From Halomicrobium zhouii (GTDB lineage Archaea; Halobacteriota; Halobacteria; Halobacteriales; Haloarculaceae), in contig NZ_FOZK01000001.1 in the NCBI RefSeq assembly GCF_900114435.1, positions 1,364,001 to 1,428,000 of the forward strand: a stretch of DNA of 64,000 nucleotides. Reading direction: 5' to 3'. Every line of letters starts with the position of its first letter. The first letter of the stretch is position 1. Shown here in pieces: positions 56,585 to 64,000 of the stretch. The translations under genes were made by a program, and so were the position numbers. The notes below the pieces were generated by a model. It was not told where the DNA came from, made no database searches, and saw only the letters and a list, made by a program, of their open reading frames with translations.

Positions 56585-57556
56585 TCAGTACTCCTCCCTG
56601 TAGCGCTGTGCGACGAGGTCGCTGATGAGGTTCATGATCAGGGTGATGGCGAACAGCGTCAGTCCGATGGCGAAGAGGCTGCGGTAGGCGAGCGACTGGG
56701 TGGCGACGTCGCCCACCGCCAGGTTGACGATGGCGACGGTCATCGTCATCCCGGGTTCGAGGAACTGGTCGAACAGCTCCGTCGGGGAGACGAAGGGGAG
56801 ACCGCCGATGGAACTGGTCTCCGGCAGGTTCGCCTTCGCCCCCACGATGATGACGACGGCCATCGTCTCGCCGATGGCCCGCGAGATGGCGAGGATGAAC
56901 GAGGAGACGATGCCCGAGACGGCGGAGGGAACCACGACGGACGTGGACACCTCGAACTTCGTGGCACCGAGGCCGTACCCCGCGTTGCGCAGCGAGTCCG
57001 GCACGGAACTCATCGCGTCCTCGCTGATGGAGGAGACCATGGGGATGATCATGATGCCGACGATGATCGACCCCGAGAGGATGTTGAACGTCGAGATGGA
57101 GGGGAAGATGACGGAGAGGGCGGGGGTCAGGTAGACGAGACCGAGGAAGCCGTAGACGACCGTCGGGATGCCGGCCAGCACTTCCAGCGCGGGTTTGAGT
57201 ATCGACCGCACGCGCGGGCTGGCGTACTCGGAGAGGTAGATAGCGGTCAGGAGGCCGACCGGGAGCGCGAGCGCGGCGGCGCCGATGGTCACCATCACCG
57301 TCCCGAACACGAGCGGGAGCACGCCGAACTCGACCGGCCGGATGGTCGGGCTCCAGCGGGTTCCCGTGAGGAAGTCGAGGAGCGGCACCTCGGCGAAGAA
57401 GCTCACCGCCTCGGTCAGGAGCGCGAGGACGATCGCGATCGTGGTCAGGACCGACAGGAGTGCACAGACGAAAAACAGCGCGTGATAGAGGCGTTCACGG
57501 ACGGTCTGGAATCCCCGGCCGCCCGACAGGTCCGGCGTCTGTGCCTCGTCACTCAT
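56585..57556 (-). CDS. pstC: Phosphate ABC transporter permease PstC
   Basis: This 323-residue permease has about six transmembrane segments after an acidic start (MSDEAQTPDLSGG). Signatures are FFAEVPLLDFLTGTRWSPTIRPVEFGVLPLVFGTVMVT, AGIPTVVYGFLGLVYLTP and SVPDSLRNAGYGLGATKFEVSTSVVVPSAVSGI. The ATG at 57556 is chosen over one seven codons upstream. Confidence 0.94.
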   Translation of the reverse strand: MSDEAQTPDLSGGRGFQTVRERLYHALFFVCALLSVLTTIAIVLALLTEAVSFFAEVPLLDFLTGTRWSPTIRPVEFGVLPLVFGTVMVTIGAAALALPVGLLTAIYLSEYASPRVRSILKPALEVLAGIPTVVYGFLGLVYLTPALSVIFPSISTFNILSGSIIVGIMIIPMVSSISEDAMSSVPDSLRNAGYGLGATKFEVSTSVVVPSAVSGIVSSFILAISRAIGETMAVVIIVGAKANLPETSSIGGLPFVSPTELFDQFLEPGMTMTVAIVNLAVGDVATQSLAYRSLFAIGLTLFAITLIMNLISDLVAQRYREEY

Positions 57557-57646
57557 CTTGCTGGCTCTTTCACGCACTGTTTGAAAAATGGCTCGGGTTC
57601 GTTACGTTCCGGGTACATAGTGTGGGCGAAACCGTGCTGGACCGGG

Positions 57647-58681
57647 CTACTCGCTCGATTCGATGAACTCGTTGAGCTGGTCGAGTTGCGTCTGCATCTC
57701 CTCCTCGCTGTTCGGGACGTAGCCGACGGTCTCTGCGATGAGTTCCTGGTTGGCGCTCTGCTCGACGAAGTATCGTGCGAACTCTGCGACGTGTTCCTCC
57801 TGGAGGGCCGACTTCGAGGGATAGGTGAACAGCGGACGCGCCAGCGGCGCGTACTCCCCGCTCTTGGCGGTCTCCAGCGACGGTTCGACGCAGCCGTCGC
57901 CGCTGTCGATGGACAGCGCCTTGACCTGGTCGGGGTTGCTGTAGTAGTACGAGAAGCCGAAGTAGCCGATGGCGTACTCGCTCCCGGTGACGCCCTGGAC
58001 GATGACGTTGTCCTTCTCCGTCGGCTGGTAGTCGCTCGTGTGCGAGCCCGCTTCCCCCATGATCACCTCGCTGAAGTAATCGAAGGTGCCCGAGGTGTCG
58101 GCGGGACCATAGCGTTCGATGTTCTCGTCGGGCCAGTCGGAGTTGACGTCGCTCCACGTGGTCGCGGCGTCGGGCCCCCAGATCTGTTCGAGTTGGTCCG
58201 GCGTTATGCAGTCGACCCAGTCGTTCTCGTTGTTCACGATGACGGTGAGCGCGTCCGTCGCGACCTTGACCTCGTGCCACTCGACGCCGTTTTCCTCGCA
58301 GAGTTCCGTTTCGGACTCCTTGATCGGCCGCGAAGCGTTGTTGAACTGGGTGTCGCCGGTACAGAAGAAATTGCTGAAGCCGCCGCCCGAACCCGTGGAC
58401 TGGACGCTGATCTGGACGTCGCCGTGTTGCTCCATGAAGTCCTCCGCGACCGCCTCGGCCACCGGATAGACGGTGCTGGACCCGGAGATGGAGATGTTCC
58501 CGGAGAGCTCGTCGCTCCCCGACCCGCCGCCCGTCGAACCGCCGCTACCGCCACCGCCGTTTGCGTTCTCCCCGCCGGAGTCGGCTTGCTCGGTACAGCC
58601 GGCGATGGCCACGGCGCCCGCGGCACCGGCACCGGCGATGAACGAACGGCGCGACAGCGCGTCTGAATCGTCCTGTGTCAT
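57647..58681 (-). CDS. pstS: Phosphate-binding lipoprotein PstS
   Basis: This 344-residue binding protein has a Tat signal with lipobox (SRRSFIAGAGAAGAVAIAGC, cysteine at about residue 29) and a Gly/Ser-rich linker. The mature domain carries SISGSSTVYPVAEAVAEDF and QSTGSGGGFSNFFCTGDTQFNNASRPIKESE, the phosphate-ligating loops. The first gene of pstSCAB, it is followed by a 90-base gap to pstC. Confidence 0.94.
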   Translation of the reverse strand: MTQDDSDALSRRSFIAGAGAAGAVAIAGCTEQADSGGENANGGGGSGGSTGGGSGSDELSGNISISGSSTVYPVAEAVAEDFMEQHGDVQISVQSTGSGGGFSNFFCTGDTQFNNASRPIKESETELCEENGVEWHEVKVATDALTVIVNNENDWVDCITPDQLEQIWGPDAATTWSDVNSDWPDENIERYGPADTSGTFDYFSEVIMGEAGSHTSDYQPTEKDNVIVQGVTGSEYAIGYFGFSYYYSNPDQVKALSIDSGDGCVEPSLETAKSGEYAPLARPLFTYPSKSALQEEHVAEFARYFVEQSANQELIAETVGYVPNSEEEMQTQLDQLNEFIESSE

Positions 58682-59007
58682 CGTCCGATCCGTACTTTCG
58701 GGTAAGTAAATACCCTACTATGACTTCTATGAAGAGATACGAAGACTATATAGATCAACGTTTGTGACTGGTAATCACCGTTCGGTACGAATCCGTCCAT
58801 TCTGGCTGATACCGCCACAACAGGTCGGAAGGAGGGCTGTGGTCGGCTTAGGCGTACGGATCAAATGTTCGAGTAACGTCCCGGGACTTCGTACCACTTC
58901 CGGCCGTTTCTCGCCCGAACGGGGTCGTCGTACCGGGGGATACCGAGAGTGGCTTTGTGTATATAGATTCAGGTGGATTTATGGTCTCCTGTGCGTCACA
59001 CTCCGAC
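58682..59007. promoter_or_regulatory. Divergent promoter region pstS / AbrB-PhoU regulator
   Basis: This 326-base gap has no gene. The leftward pstS TATA (GGTATTTACTT on the minus strand, 58704-58714) is 28 bases before its ATG. Just upstream of it are two CTATGA direct repeats nine bases apart (58718-58723, 58727-58732) and another CTATATAG at 58746-58753. The rightward gene has TATATAG at 58960-58966. The repeats are candidates for a phosphate-response element. Confidence 0.5.
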
Positions 59008-60006
59008 ATGGAGACCCGCAAGGTCCAGGTGACGGGTGGTTCGACGTACACCGTCTCACTCCCGAAGGAGTGGGCGACGGAGAACGACGTCAGTGCCGGG
59101 AGCATCGTGGAGTTCCACGACGAGGCGGACCTCCTCCTGCTCTCGCCGCAGCGGGACGACGACCACGTGGAGGGGACCCTCGACATCTCGGGGCTGGACG
59201 AGGAACACGAACTGACCAGGGCCGTGATGACGATGTACGTCAGCGGCTTCGACGTCATCAGGCTCGAAACCACGCGGATCACGCCGACCCAGCGCCGCGT
59301 CATCCGCGACGCGACCCAGGGGCTCGTCGGCCTGGAGGTCATCGAGGAGACTGCCGACCACGTCGTCCTCCAGGACCTGCTCGACTCCTCCGAGCTGTCG
59401 GTCCACAACGCCATCACGCGCATGCGCCTGGTCGCGCTGACGATGCTCGACGACGCCGTCGAGGCCCTCATCGAGGACGACGACGAACTCGCCAACGACG
59501 TCATCCAGCGCGACGACGACGTCGACCGCCTCTGGTACATGGTCTCGCGCGTGTTCCGGACGGTCCTCCGGAACCCCACCGCCGCCAACGAGATCGGCTT
59601 CCCCCGCGAGACCGTCTTCGACTACCAGTCCAGCGCCCGCCAGCTCGAACGCATCGCCGACCACGCGACCAAGATCGCGAACCTCGCGCTCGAACTCGAC
59701 GAGATCACCGGCGAGACGGCCAGTCTCCTCCGGGAACTCCGCGAAGAAGCAGTGTACGTCCCCGAGACGGCGATGGACGCGCTCCTGGCCGAGGACTCGG
59801 ACGAGGCCGTCGAACTGGCCAACGAGGCCCGCCGGAGTATTCGCGACCTCGACGACACCGCCCGCGAGGTGGACAAGGAGGTCCGCGAGTCCGACCCCCA
59901 GAGCGCGCAGGTGCTCGGCCTCGTCGTCGACTCGCTGTCCCGGACCGCCGACTACGGCGGTAACATCGCCGAGAGCGCGCTGCAGCAGGCCGCACCGAGT
60001 CCCTGA
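59008..60006 (+). CDS. Phosphate uptake regulator: AbrB-like plus PhoU domains
   Basis: This 332-residue protein has an N-terminal AbrB/SpoVT-type DNA-binding domain (about 1-50: METRKVQVTGGSTYTVSLPKEWATENDVSAGSIVEF). Two PhoU repeats follow, each with metal-site helices (QSSARQLERIADHATKIANLAL about 205-226; LGLVVDSLSRTADYGGNIAESAL near the end). It is divergent from pstS and so probably represses or tunes pst. The ATG at 59008 matches the AbrB start; an in-frame ATG at 58981 is closer to leaderless spacing and cannot be excluded. Confidence 0.88.
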   Translation: METRKVQVTGGSTYTVSLPKEWATENDVSAGSIVEFHDEADLLLLSPQRDDDHVEGTLDISGLDEEHELTRAVMTMYVSGFDVIRLETTRITPTQRRVIRDATQGLVGLEVIEETADHVVLQDLLDSSELSVHNAITRMRLVALTMLDDAVEALIEDDDELANDVIQRDDDVDRLWYMVSRVFRTVLRNPTAANEIGFPRETVFDYQSSARQLERIADHATKIANLALELDEITGETASLLRELREEAVYVPETAMDALLAEDSDEAVELANEARRSIRDLDDTAREVDKEVRESDPQSAQVLGLVVDSLSRTADYGGNIAESALQQAAPSP

Positions 60007-60042
60007 GCCGCTGCGGAGCGGGTCCGGTCGCGAGAGGACTCG

Positions 60043-60708
60043 TTATCGATCTGCACCCGCGCCGATTTCGCGTTCGAACCTGTCGAAGAAGTCGTCCATA
60101 AATCGGCGTCGCTCCTCGCCGAGCCGTCGCCCGGGTTCCGTGTACAGCGCTGCTACCCGCTCCGTGGCCCACTTGCGGAGGATCGACACGTCCGGCCGGT
60201 CCGTCGTCTCCACTTCGTGAATCGACGCGTCGTCGATCGCGGCGTACGCTTCCCCCGTTCTCCCCGACCGCTCGCCGACGATACACGCCAACCTGACGAT
60301 TCCGGTCGCCCCGCTGGCGTCCAGCTTGTCCGCGTCGAACAGCAACTCGGCCTCGGGCGTCGCCGGCTCCGGCGAACTGGCGCGGATGCTGTGCGAGCGA
60401 AGGCAGTGCTGGATGGCCTCGATCTGGTCGGTCGCCACTCCCTCGGCTTCGAGCTGGGCTGCCGCTTCGACGGCGGCCCACTCGCCGTGGTCGTCGATCT
60501 CTCCGGTTCGCTCGCGCGGCCGGCCGATATCGTGGAACCAGGCCGCCGCCGAGAGGACGTCTCGGTCGACGGTCCGCTGGCACTCCTCGGCCAGTCGTAA
60601 CCCCAGGTCGCGCACCCGCTTCGCGTGGAACTGGTCGTGTGCCGGGAGGGCGTCTTCGTAGTACGGCAGCGAGAGCGTCCGGGCCAGGGGACCAAGCGCT
60701 TCGGTCAT
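60043..60708 (-). CDS. HD-domain phosphohydrolase
   Basis: This 221-residue metal-dependent hydrolase has the HD pattern HDQFHAKRV (His), AAAWFHDIGRP (His-Asp) and LLFDADKLDASGATGI (Asp). It resembles uncharacterised YedJ-like HD hydrolases. The substrate is unknown. It lies tail-on to the AbrB-PhoU gene. Confidence 0.85.
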   Translation of the reverse strand: MTEALGPLARTLSLPYYEDALPAHDQFHAKRVRDLGLRLAEECQRTVDRDVLSAAAWFHDIGRPRERTGEIDDHGEWAAVEAAAQLEAEGVATDQIEAIQHCLRSHSIRASSPEPATPEAELLFDADKLDASGATGIVRLACIVGERSGRTGEAYAAIDDASIHEVETTDRPDVSILRKWATERVAALYTEPGRRLGEERRRFMDDFFDRFEREIGAGADR

Positions 60709-60851
60709 GAGGGCCCGGAACTGCCAGTCCGGAACTCAAAGTGGTTGTGGAACTGTCGCTCGGCCGACCGGACCGGCGGACCGAATATCGACCACGCCGC
60801 GGCGCAGCTTTCGCTCGCGAATCGTGGAATCGGCGGAGAAAGTGTCTCGCT

Positions 60852-61223
60852 CTATTCGACCGCGACGGCGTTGACCTGTCCGTCCTGGCCCGGTCGCGAG
60901 GTCACACGGGCGCGCCCTTCGCTCGTCTCCAGCACCGCGCCCTTGGTGATGATGTTTCGCCGCGCGTAGTTGGGGTTCGAGGGGTTCTCCGCGACGTTGT
61001 CGATGGTGGCCTCGACCACTTCGCCGCCGTCGGCGACGCTCGCGACGTCGGTGGTGACGGCGCGGAACTTGGTCGTGTTCCCCTGCGTGTCGACGACCTT
61101 CAGCTTCTGTTCGCCGACCTGCGTCTCCGTGGATTCGTTGCCGAGTTCGTACTTCTTCTTCTTTCGGAACGGTCGCAGTCGCCCACCTGTTCGCTTCCGC
61201 GTCGAGCGTCCGTGGTCTTTCAT
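60852..61223 (-). CDS. rps8e: 30S ribosomal protein S8e
   Basis: This 123-residue ribosomal protein has MKDHGRSTRKRTGGRLRPFRKKKKYELGNE at the N-terminus, then the S8e core with TTKFRAVTTDVASVADGG and NPSNPNYARRNIITKGAVLETSEGRARVTSRPGQDGQVNAV. The start at 61223 is fixed by the family; eighteen upstream codons are not conserved. A TATA-like CAAGTATC is about 25 bases upstream. Confidence 0.97.
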   Translation of the reverse strand: MKDHGRSTRKRTGGRLRPFRKKKKYELGNESTETQVGEQKLKVVDTQGNTTKFRAVTTDVASVADGGEVVEATIDNVAENPSNPNYARRNIITKGAVLETSEGRARVTSRPGQDGQVNAVAVE

Positions 61224-61579
61224 ATGCGTGTGAATTGGCCAGGCGATACTTGAACCGTTCGATGCGAGTTCGATCACGGGTGGTCGGTGTGGATGGAGGA
61301 AAGGAGACTACCAATACCGCAAACAGCCAGAAAGCCCCCGGGCGCTGAACGGCTGCGGACCGCCCTGCGCGCGGCCTCCGGCCGTGCTTGGAGGTCCTCG
61401 CTCGTTCAGCGCCCGGCCCCTTTCAGTCCCGCCCTGTTGATCATCCGAGCGGGTGGGACTTTCTGGCTGTTTGCGGTAGTGACTGTGACGTCGTTGACGG
61501 CGCACCGAGTTCCAGTCACACCGACATCTACTGTTGCTAGTCGAAATCCTCATGCCGGGCCCGGAACCACCCACAGTCG
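61224..61579. other. 356-base gap holding a MITE-like repeat
   Basis: The left third carries the rps8e promoter. The middle (61315-61478) is the inverted-repeat element described separately. The right third holds nothing clear apart from an AT-containing patch before the DUF2240 gene. Confidence 0.5.
61315..61478. repeat. 164-base MITE-like element with 20-base terminal inverted repeats
   Basis: The ends (61315-61334 and 61459-61478) are perfect reverse complements over 20 bases, starting TACCGCAAACAGCCAG. Inside, a perfect 13-base inverted repeat (61338-61350 with 61404-61416) begins next to the left end. The unit GAAAGCCCCCGG...CCCTTTCAGTCC (61330-61429) ties it to the repeats near 26 kb. 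No open frame and no clear target-site duplication are seen. Confidence 0.65.
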
Positions 61580-62020
61580 ATGAGTTTGCGCACCGCTGTC
61601 GCCGCGCCGTTCCGGACGCGGGGCAGCGACCGCATGGGGGAAAGCGAGTTCGTGGTGGCGCTGTCGCTGGACCGGGACTGGTTCTCGCCCGACCAGGCCA
61701 AGCGTCTCGTCGACGTCGCGGCGAGCGAGGGGTTGCTGGAACGCGACGGCGACGAACTCGTGGTCGAGTTCGCGGCCGACGAGGTGCAGATTCCGGAGGG
61801 TTTCGTCCCCAAGGAGGACGTCCTGCGGGAGCGCTCGACGTTCGAGCGCGTGCTCGACGCCGTCGTCGAGACGGGCATCGAGAAACAGGAGGCGGTGGCG
61901 GAGATCAACCGCCTCCAGAGCACACTCGGCGTGACGCTGGAGGCCGCGGCGGTCGTCTACGCCCGGCGACGCGGCGTCGACGTGGCGGAGTTCGCCGAGC
62001 GCGCGCGAGGTGACCTCTGA
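61580..62020 (+). CDS. DUF2240 family protein
   Basis: This 146-residue protein fits the archaeal DUF2240 family: an N-terminal winged-helix-like part (LSLDRDWFSPDQAKRLVDVAASEGLLERDGDELVVEF), QIPEGFVPKEDVLRERSTFERVLDAVV and VEINRLQ-like AEINRLQSTLGVTLEAAAVVYARRRGVDV. It may bind nucleic acid; no function is established. The last base of its stop codon is shared with the next start (TGATGG). Confidence 0.8.
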   Translation: MSLRTAVAAPFRTRGSDRMGESEFVVALSLDRDWFSPDQAKRLVDVAASEGLLERDGDELVVEFAADEVQIPEGFVPKEDVLRERSTFERVLDAVVETGIEKQEAVAEINRLQSTLGVTLEAAAVVYARRRGVDVAEFAERARGDL

Positions 62021-62409
62021 TGGTCGAGGACCGGATCACCGACGGCAAACGGATCGCCCAGTTGCTCGCGTCGGAACTGACCGGCCTCTCGACCGGTCCC
62101 GTCGAACGCCTCGGCGTCGACGACGCTGACCCGGACGCCGAACCGTCGCCCGAGGGGAGCTTCGCCTACGATATCGTTCTGGACGACCGGCGCGTCGGGT
62201 CGGTGTTCGTCCACGAGGAGACCGCACGCGTGGACCTCTCGGTCGGTGATGGGGTGGCAGATGAATCCGAACTCGCGGGGACGACCACCGACGGACTCTC
62301 CCTTTCGACGACCGGCGAGGACCACCTCCGCATTCACGTCGAGTACGGGGCGGCCGTCAAACGGGCCGTCGACCTGCTGGTCGACGTGCTGGACGAGCAG
62401 TGCCGATAA
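62020..62409 (+). CDS. Small conserved protein downstream of DUF2240, unknown
   Basis: This 129-residue acidic protein overlaps the DUF2240 gene by one base and is surely co-transcribed. It has an N-terminal helix, a central beta part (SFAYDIVLDDRRVGSVFVHEETARVDLSVG) and a helical C-terminus (AAVKRAVDLLVDVLDEQ). No family was recognised. A distant Pcc1-like resemblance was considered and not accepted. Confidence 0.65.
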   Translation: MVEDRITDGKRIAQLLASELTGLSTGPVERLGVDDADPDAEPSPEGSFAYDIVLDDRRVGSVFVHEETARVDLSVGDGVADESELAGTTTDGLSLSTTGEDHLRIHVEYGAAVKRAVDLLVDVLDEQCR

Positions 62410-62430
62410 AACCTCGACCGGATCCCGATT

Positions 62431-62913
62431 CTACCGCGACGGCGTCGATTCCCCGAGCCGGCGGGACGTCCACGCGAGGAACCCCGTCAGGATGAGCACC
62501 GAACCGGTCAGTGCCAGGAGCGCCGCCGTGAGCCAGACGCCTGTCGCGAAGTCGAACAGCGGACCGAGCGTCGCCACGGTGATGGGTGAGACGAGGACGA
62601 GCAGCGACCCAGTTGCGACGGCGCGTCGCTGGTCCGGCGTGAGCTCGATACCGAGGGTGAACAGGCCGTCGGGTTTCTCCGGCTCCGGCGCTGCCAGACC
62701 GACGCAGAACAGCGGGACCCCGACGAAGACGAGGACGCCGGCGACGACGGACGACCAGAAGGAGTTCCAGGGGGAGATCTGTAGCAGTACACCGACGACG
62801 ACGAGCGAGGATCCGCCGACCAGTCCGGTGGGTCGGAGCCGCGGGTCGGCGAGGAACGTGTTCAGGTCGGGCAGCGTCTCGGAGACGTGTCCGACGTCGA
62901 GCGAACGGGCCAT
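62431..62913 (-). CDS. Four-helix membrane protein, unknown
   Basis: This 160-residue protein has a 35-residue soluble start (MARSLDVGHVSETLPDLNTFLADPRLRP) and four hydrophobic segments in two pairs. It is not recognised. TATA GAGTATATGTTTC on the minus strand (62933-62945) is 27 bases before the ATG, so the longer frame upstream is not used. Confidence 0.65.
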   Translation of the reverse strand: MARSLDVGHVSETLPDLNTFLADPRLRPTGLVGGSSLVVVGVLLQISPWNSFWSSVVAGVLVFVGVPLFCVGLAAPEPEKPDGLFTLGIELTPDQRRAVATGSLLVLVSPITVATLGPLFDFATGVWLTAALLALTGSVLILTGFLAWTSRRLGESTPSR

Positions 62914-63040
62914 ACTATCGCCGTTGATACCAAGAAACATATACTCTCCGGGCCAGTTATTATCGTTCGATCTCGGGGGAGGCGGAACGACTCTCGAAGA
63001 ACTGGCGTCGTTCCGGTGATTGGACGCAGTATGCATATCA

Positions 63041-63068
63041 GGATTGATTCTCGTCGGGATTGATTCTC
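63041..63068. repeat. Direct repeat upstream of pyrF
   Basis: GGATTGATTCTC occurs twice (63041-63052 and 63057-63068), sixteen bases apart start to start, in the 239-base gap between the divergent membrane gene and pyrF. It may be an operator. Confidence 0.35.
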
Positions 63069-63114
63069 CAGTGGGGCGGCCCGGACGGCCGCGTGTCGCC
63101 TCGCCCACGTCGAT

Positions 63115-63123
63115 GAGAAAAGC
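63115..63123 (+). promoter_or_regulatory. TATA-like element for pyrF
   Basis: GAGAAAAGC lies about 34 bases before the ATG at 63153. It almost abuts the GTG at 63126, which argues against that upstream start. Confidence 0.35.
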
Positions 63124-63152
63124 TTGTGTCGGTCGGCGACCCGACCAACGCT

Positions 63153-63971
63153 ATGCACTTCTTCGCGCGGCTGGGCGAGCGGATCGAGGCGGTCGACAGC
63201 GTCGTCTCGGTCGGCCTCGACCCCGACCCGGACCGGCTCCCGCCGAGCGTCGCCGACGCGGACCTCCCGCGCTGGTCGTTCAACCGCCGAATCATCGACG
63301 CCACCCACGAATACGCGGCCTGTTACAAGCCCAACGCGGCGTTCTACGAGGACGCGGACGGCTGGCGCGCCCTTGAGGAGACCATCGCGTACGCGCACGG
63401 GAAGGACGTCCCCGTCCTCCTCGACGCCAAGCGCGGCGACATCGGCAACACTGCACGTCAGTACGCGGAGATTCTCGATATGGCCGACGCCATCACCGCG
63501 AACCCCTACATGGGCCAGGACTCGCTCGCGCCTTTTCTCCAGCGGACCGACAAAGGCGTGTTCGTCCTCTGTCGGACCTCGAACCCCGGCGGGTCGGACC
63601 TGCAGGACCTGGAACTCGACGACGGTGGGACGCTGTACGAGCGCGTGGCGGGGCTCGCCGCCGGCTGGAACGAGTACGGCAACGTCGGCCTCGTCGTCGG
63701 CGCGACGAACCCCGACGAACTCGAAGAGATACGCGAAATCGTGCCCGACATCCCGTTCCTCGTCCCCGGCGTCGGCGCCCAGGGTGGCGACGCGGAAGCC
63801 GCCGTCGAGTTCGGCCTCGCCGACGGCGTCGGCCTGGTCAACTCCTCACGGGGCATCATCTTCGCCGGCGAGAACGGGGCTCGCGGCGGCGAACCGCCGG
63901 AGGAGGAGTACTTCGGCGCTGCGGGTCGCGCGGCGAAGCGACTCAAGCGGCGACTCAACGAGTTCCGGTAG
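63153..63971 (+). CDS. pyrF: Orotidine 5'-phosphate decarboxylase
   Basis: This 272-residue enzyme makes UMP from OMP in pyrimidine synthesis. It belongs to the longer (type 2, mycobacterial/myxococcal-like) branch. Features are VVSVGLDPDPDRLP, CYKPNAAFYE, the catalytic LLDAKRGDIGNTA (about 87-99), ANPYMGQDSLAPF, FVLCRTSNPGGSDLQ, VVGATNPDEL and VPGVGAQGGD with NSSRGIIFA. Start MHFFARLGERIEAVD is typical. The 29 bases after its stop end the window. Confidence 0.95.
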   Translation: MHFFARLGERIEAVDSVVSVGLDPDPDRLPPSVADADLPRWSFNRRIIDATHEYAACYKPNAAFYEDADGWRALEETIAYAHGKDVPVLLDAKRGDIGNTARQYAEILDMADAITANPYMGQDSLAPFLQRTDKGVFVLCRTSNPGGSDLQDLELDDGGTLYERVAGLAAGWNEYGNVGLVVGATNPDELEEIREIVPDIPFLVPGVGAQGGDAEAAVEFGLADGVGLVNSSRGIIFAGENGARGGEPPEEEYFGAAGRAAKRLKRRLNEFR

Positions 63972-64000
63972 TCGAACGCGTTCGCCGGCCCGGTCCGTCC

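Noticed and set aside
62020-62409. KEOPS subunit Pcc1 for the gene after DUF2240
   Set aside because: The length and closing helix look loosely similar, but the Pcc1 PDN-type motif and substrate-binding pattern are absent.

Overview
The window is chromosomal DNA from an extreme halophilic archaeon (class Halobacteria). The evidence is high GC with strong GC3 bias, acidic proteins, AT-rich TATA boxes about 27 bases upstream of many start codons (leaderless transcripts), and a typical haloarchaeal gene set: archaeal DnaG, RadB, S8e, AhbA/B-type siroheme decarboxylase, HTH_10/Bat regulators, and lipoproteins with Tat signals. The genus cannot be fixed from sequence reading alone. No rRNA, tRNA, CRISPR array or transposase gene was seen.

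Layout. 0-7 kb: the end of an SsuBC/TauBC-type ABC importer, an aldo/keto reductase, ATP-type PEP carboxykinase, a VanZ-like protein, and a divergent pair (extended SDR epimerase and TIM-barrel sugar isomerase). 7-10 kb: a leftward tetrapyrrole operon (fused siroheme decarboxylase, siroheme synthase, HemA). 10-17 kb: two tandem cold-shock proteins, two cis-prenyltransferase homologues with complementary active-site loss, a DUF92 membrane protein, a GNAT enzyme and DnaG. 17-25 kb: a second sugar isomerase, a tRNA-binding protein, a DUF3311 plus sodium:solute symporter pair, small proteins (including a 55-residue zinc ribbon), a CARF-like winged-helix regulator, a secreted calcium-repeat metallopeptidase, SfsA and membrane proteins. 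25.5-26.3 kb: an 805-base gene-free stretch of hairpins and repeats. 26-39 kb: PdxS, membrane proteins, MscS, homoserine kinase, a 7TM histidine kinase, RadB and a soluble transducer.

39-59 kb is almost entirely leftward. It holds a LivFGMHK-type importer with a thioredoxin-like protein, then two acetyl-CoA synthetases flanking a Bat-type regulator, then PhoU, a HAD hydrolase, a SpoIIAA-like protein and pstBACS. A rightward AbrB-PhoU regulator sits divergently from pstS. The first part reads as uptake and activation of a short-chain carboxylate under a dedicated regulator (inference). The second is a complete phosphate uptake and signalling locus. 60-64 kb: HD hydrolase, S8e, a MITE-like repeat, DUF2240, small proteins and PyrF.

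The observations most worth following are the likely heteromeric cis-prenyltransferase pair, the Bat regulator with a decayed integrase domain between two acs genes, the CARF-like regulator outside any CRISPR context, the calcium-repeat HELLH peptidase, a nested perfect palindrome between convergent genes, and a family of short intergenic repeats.
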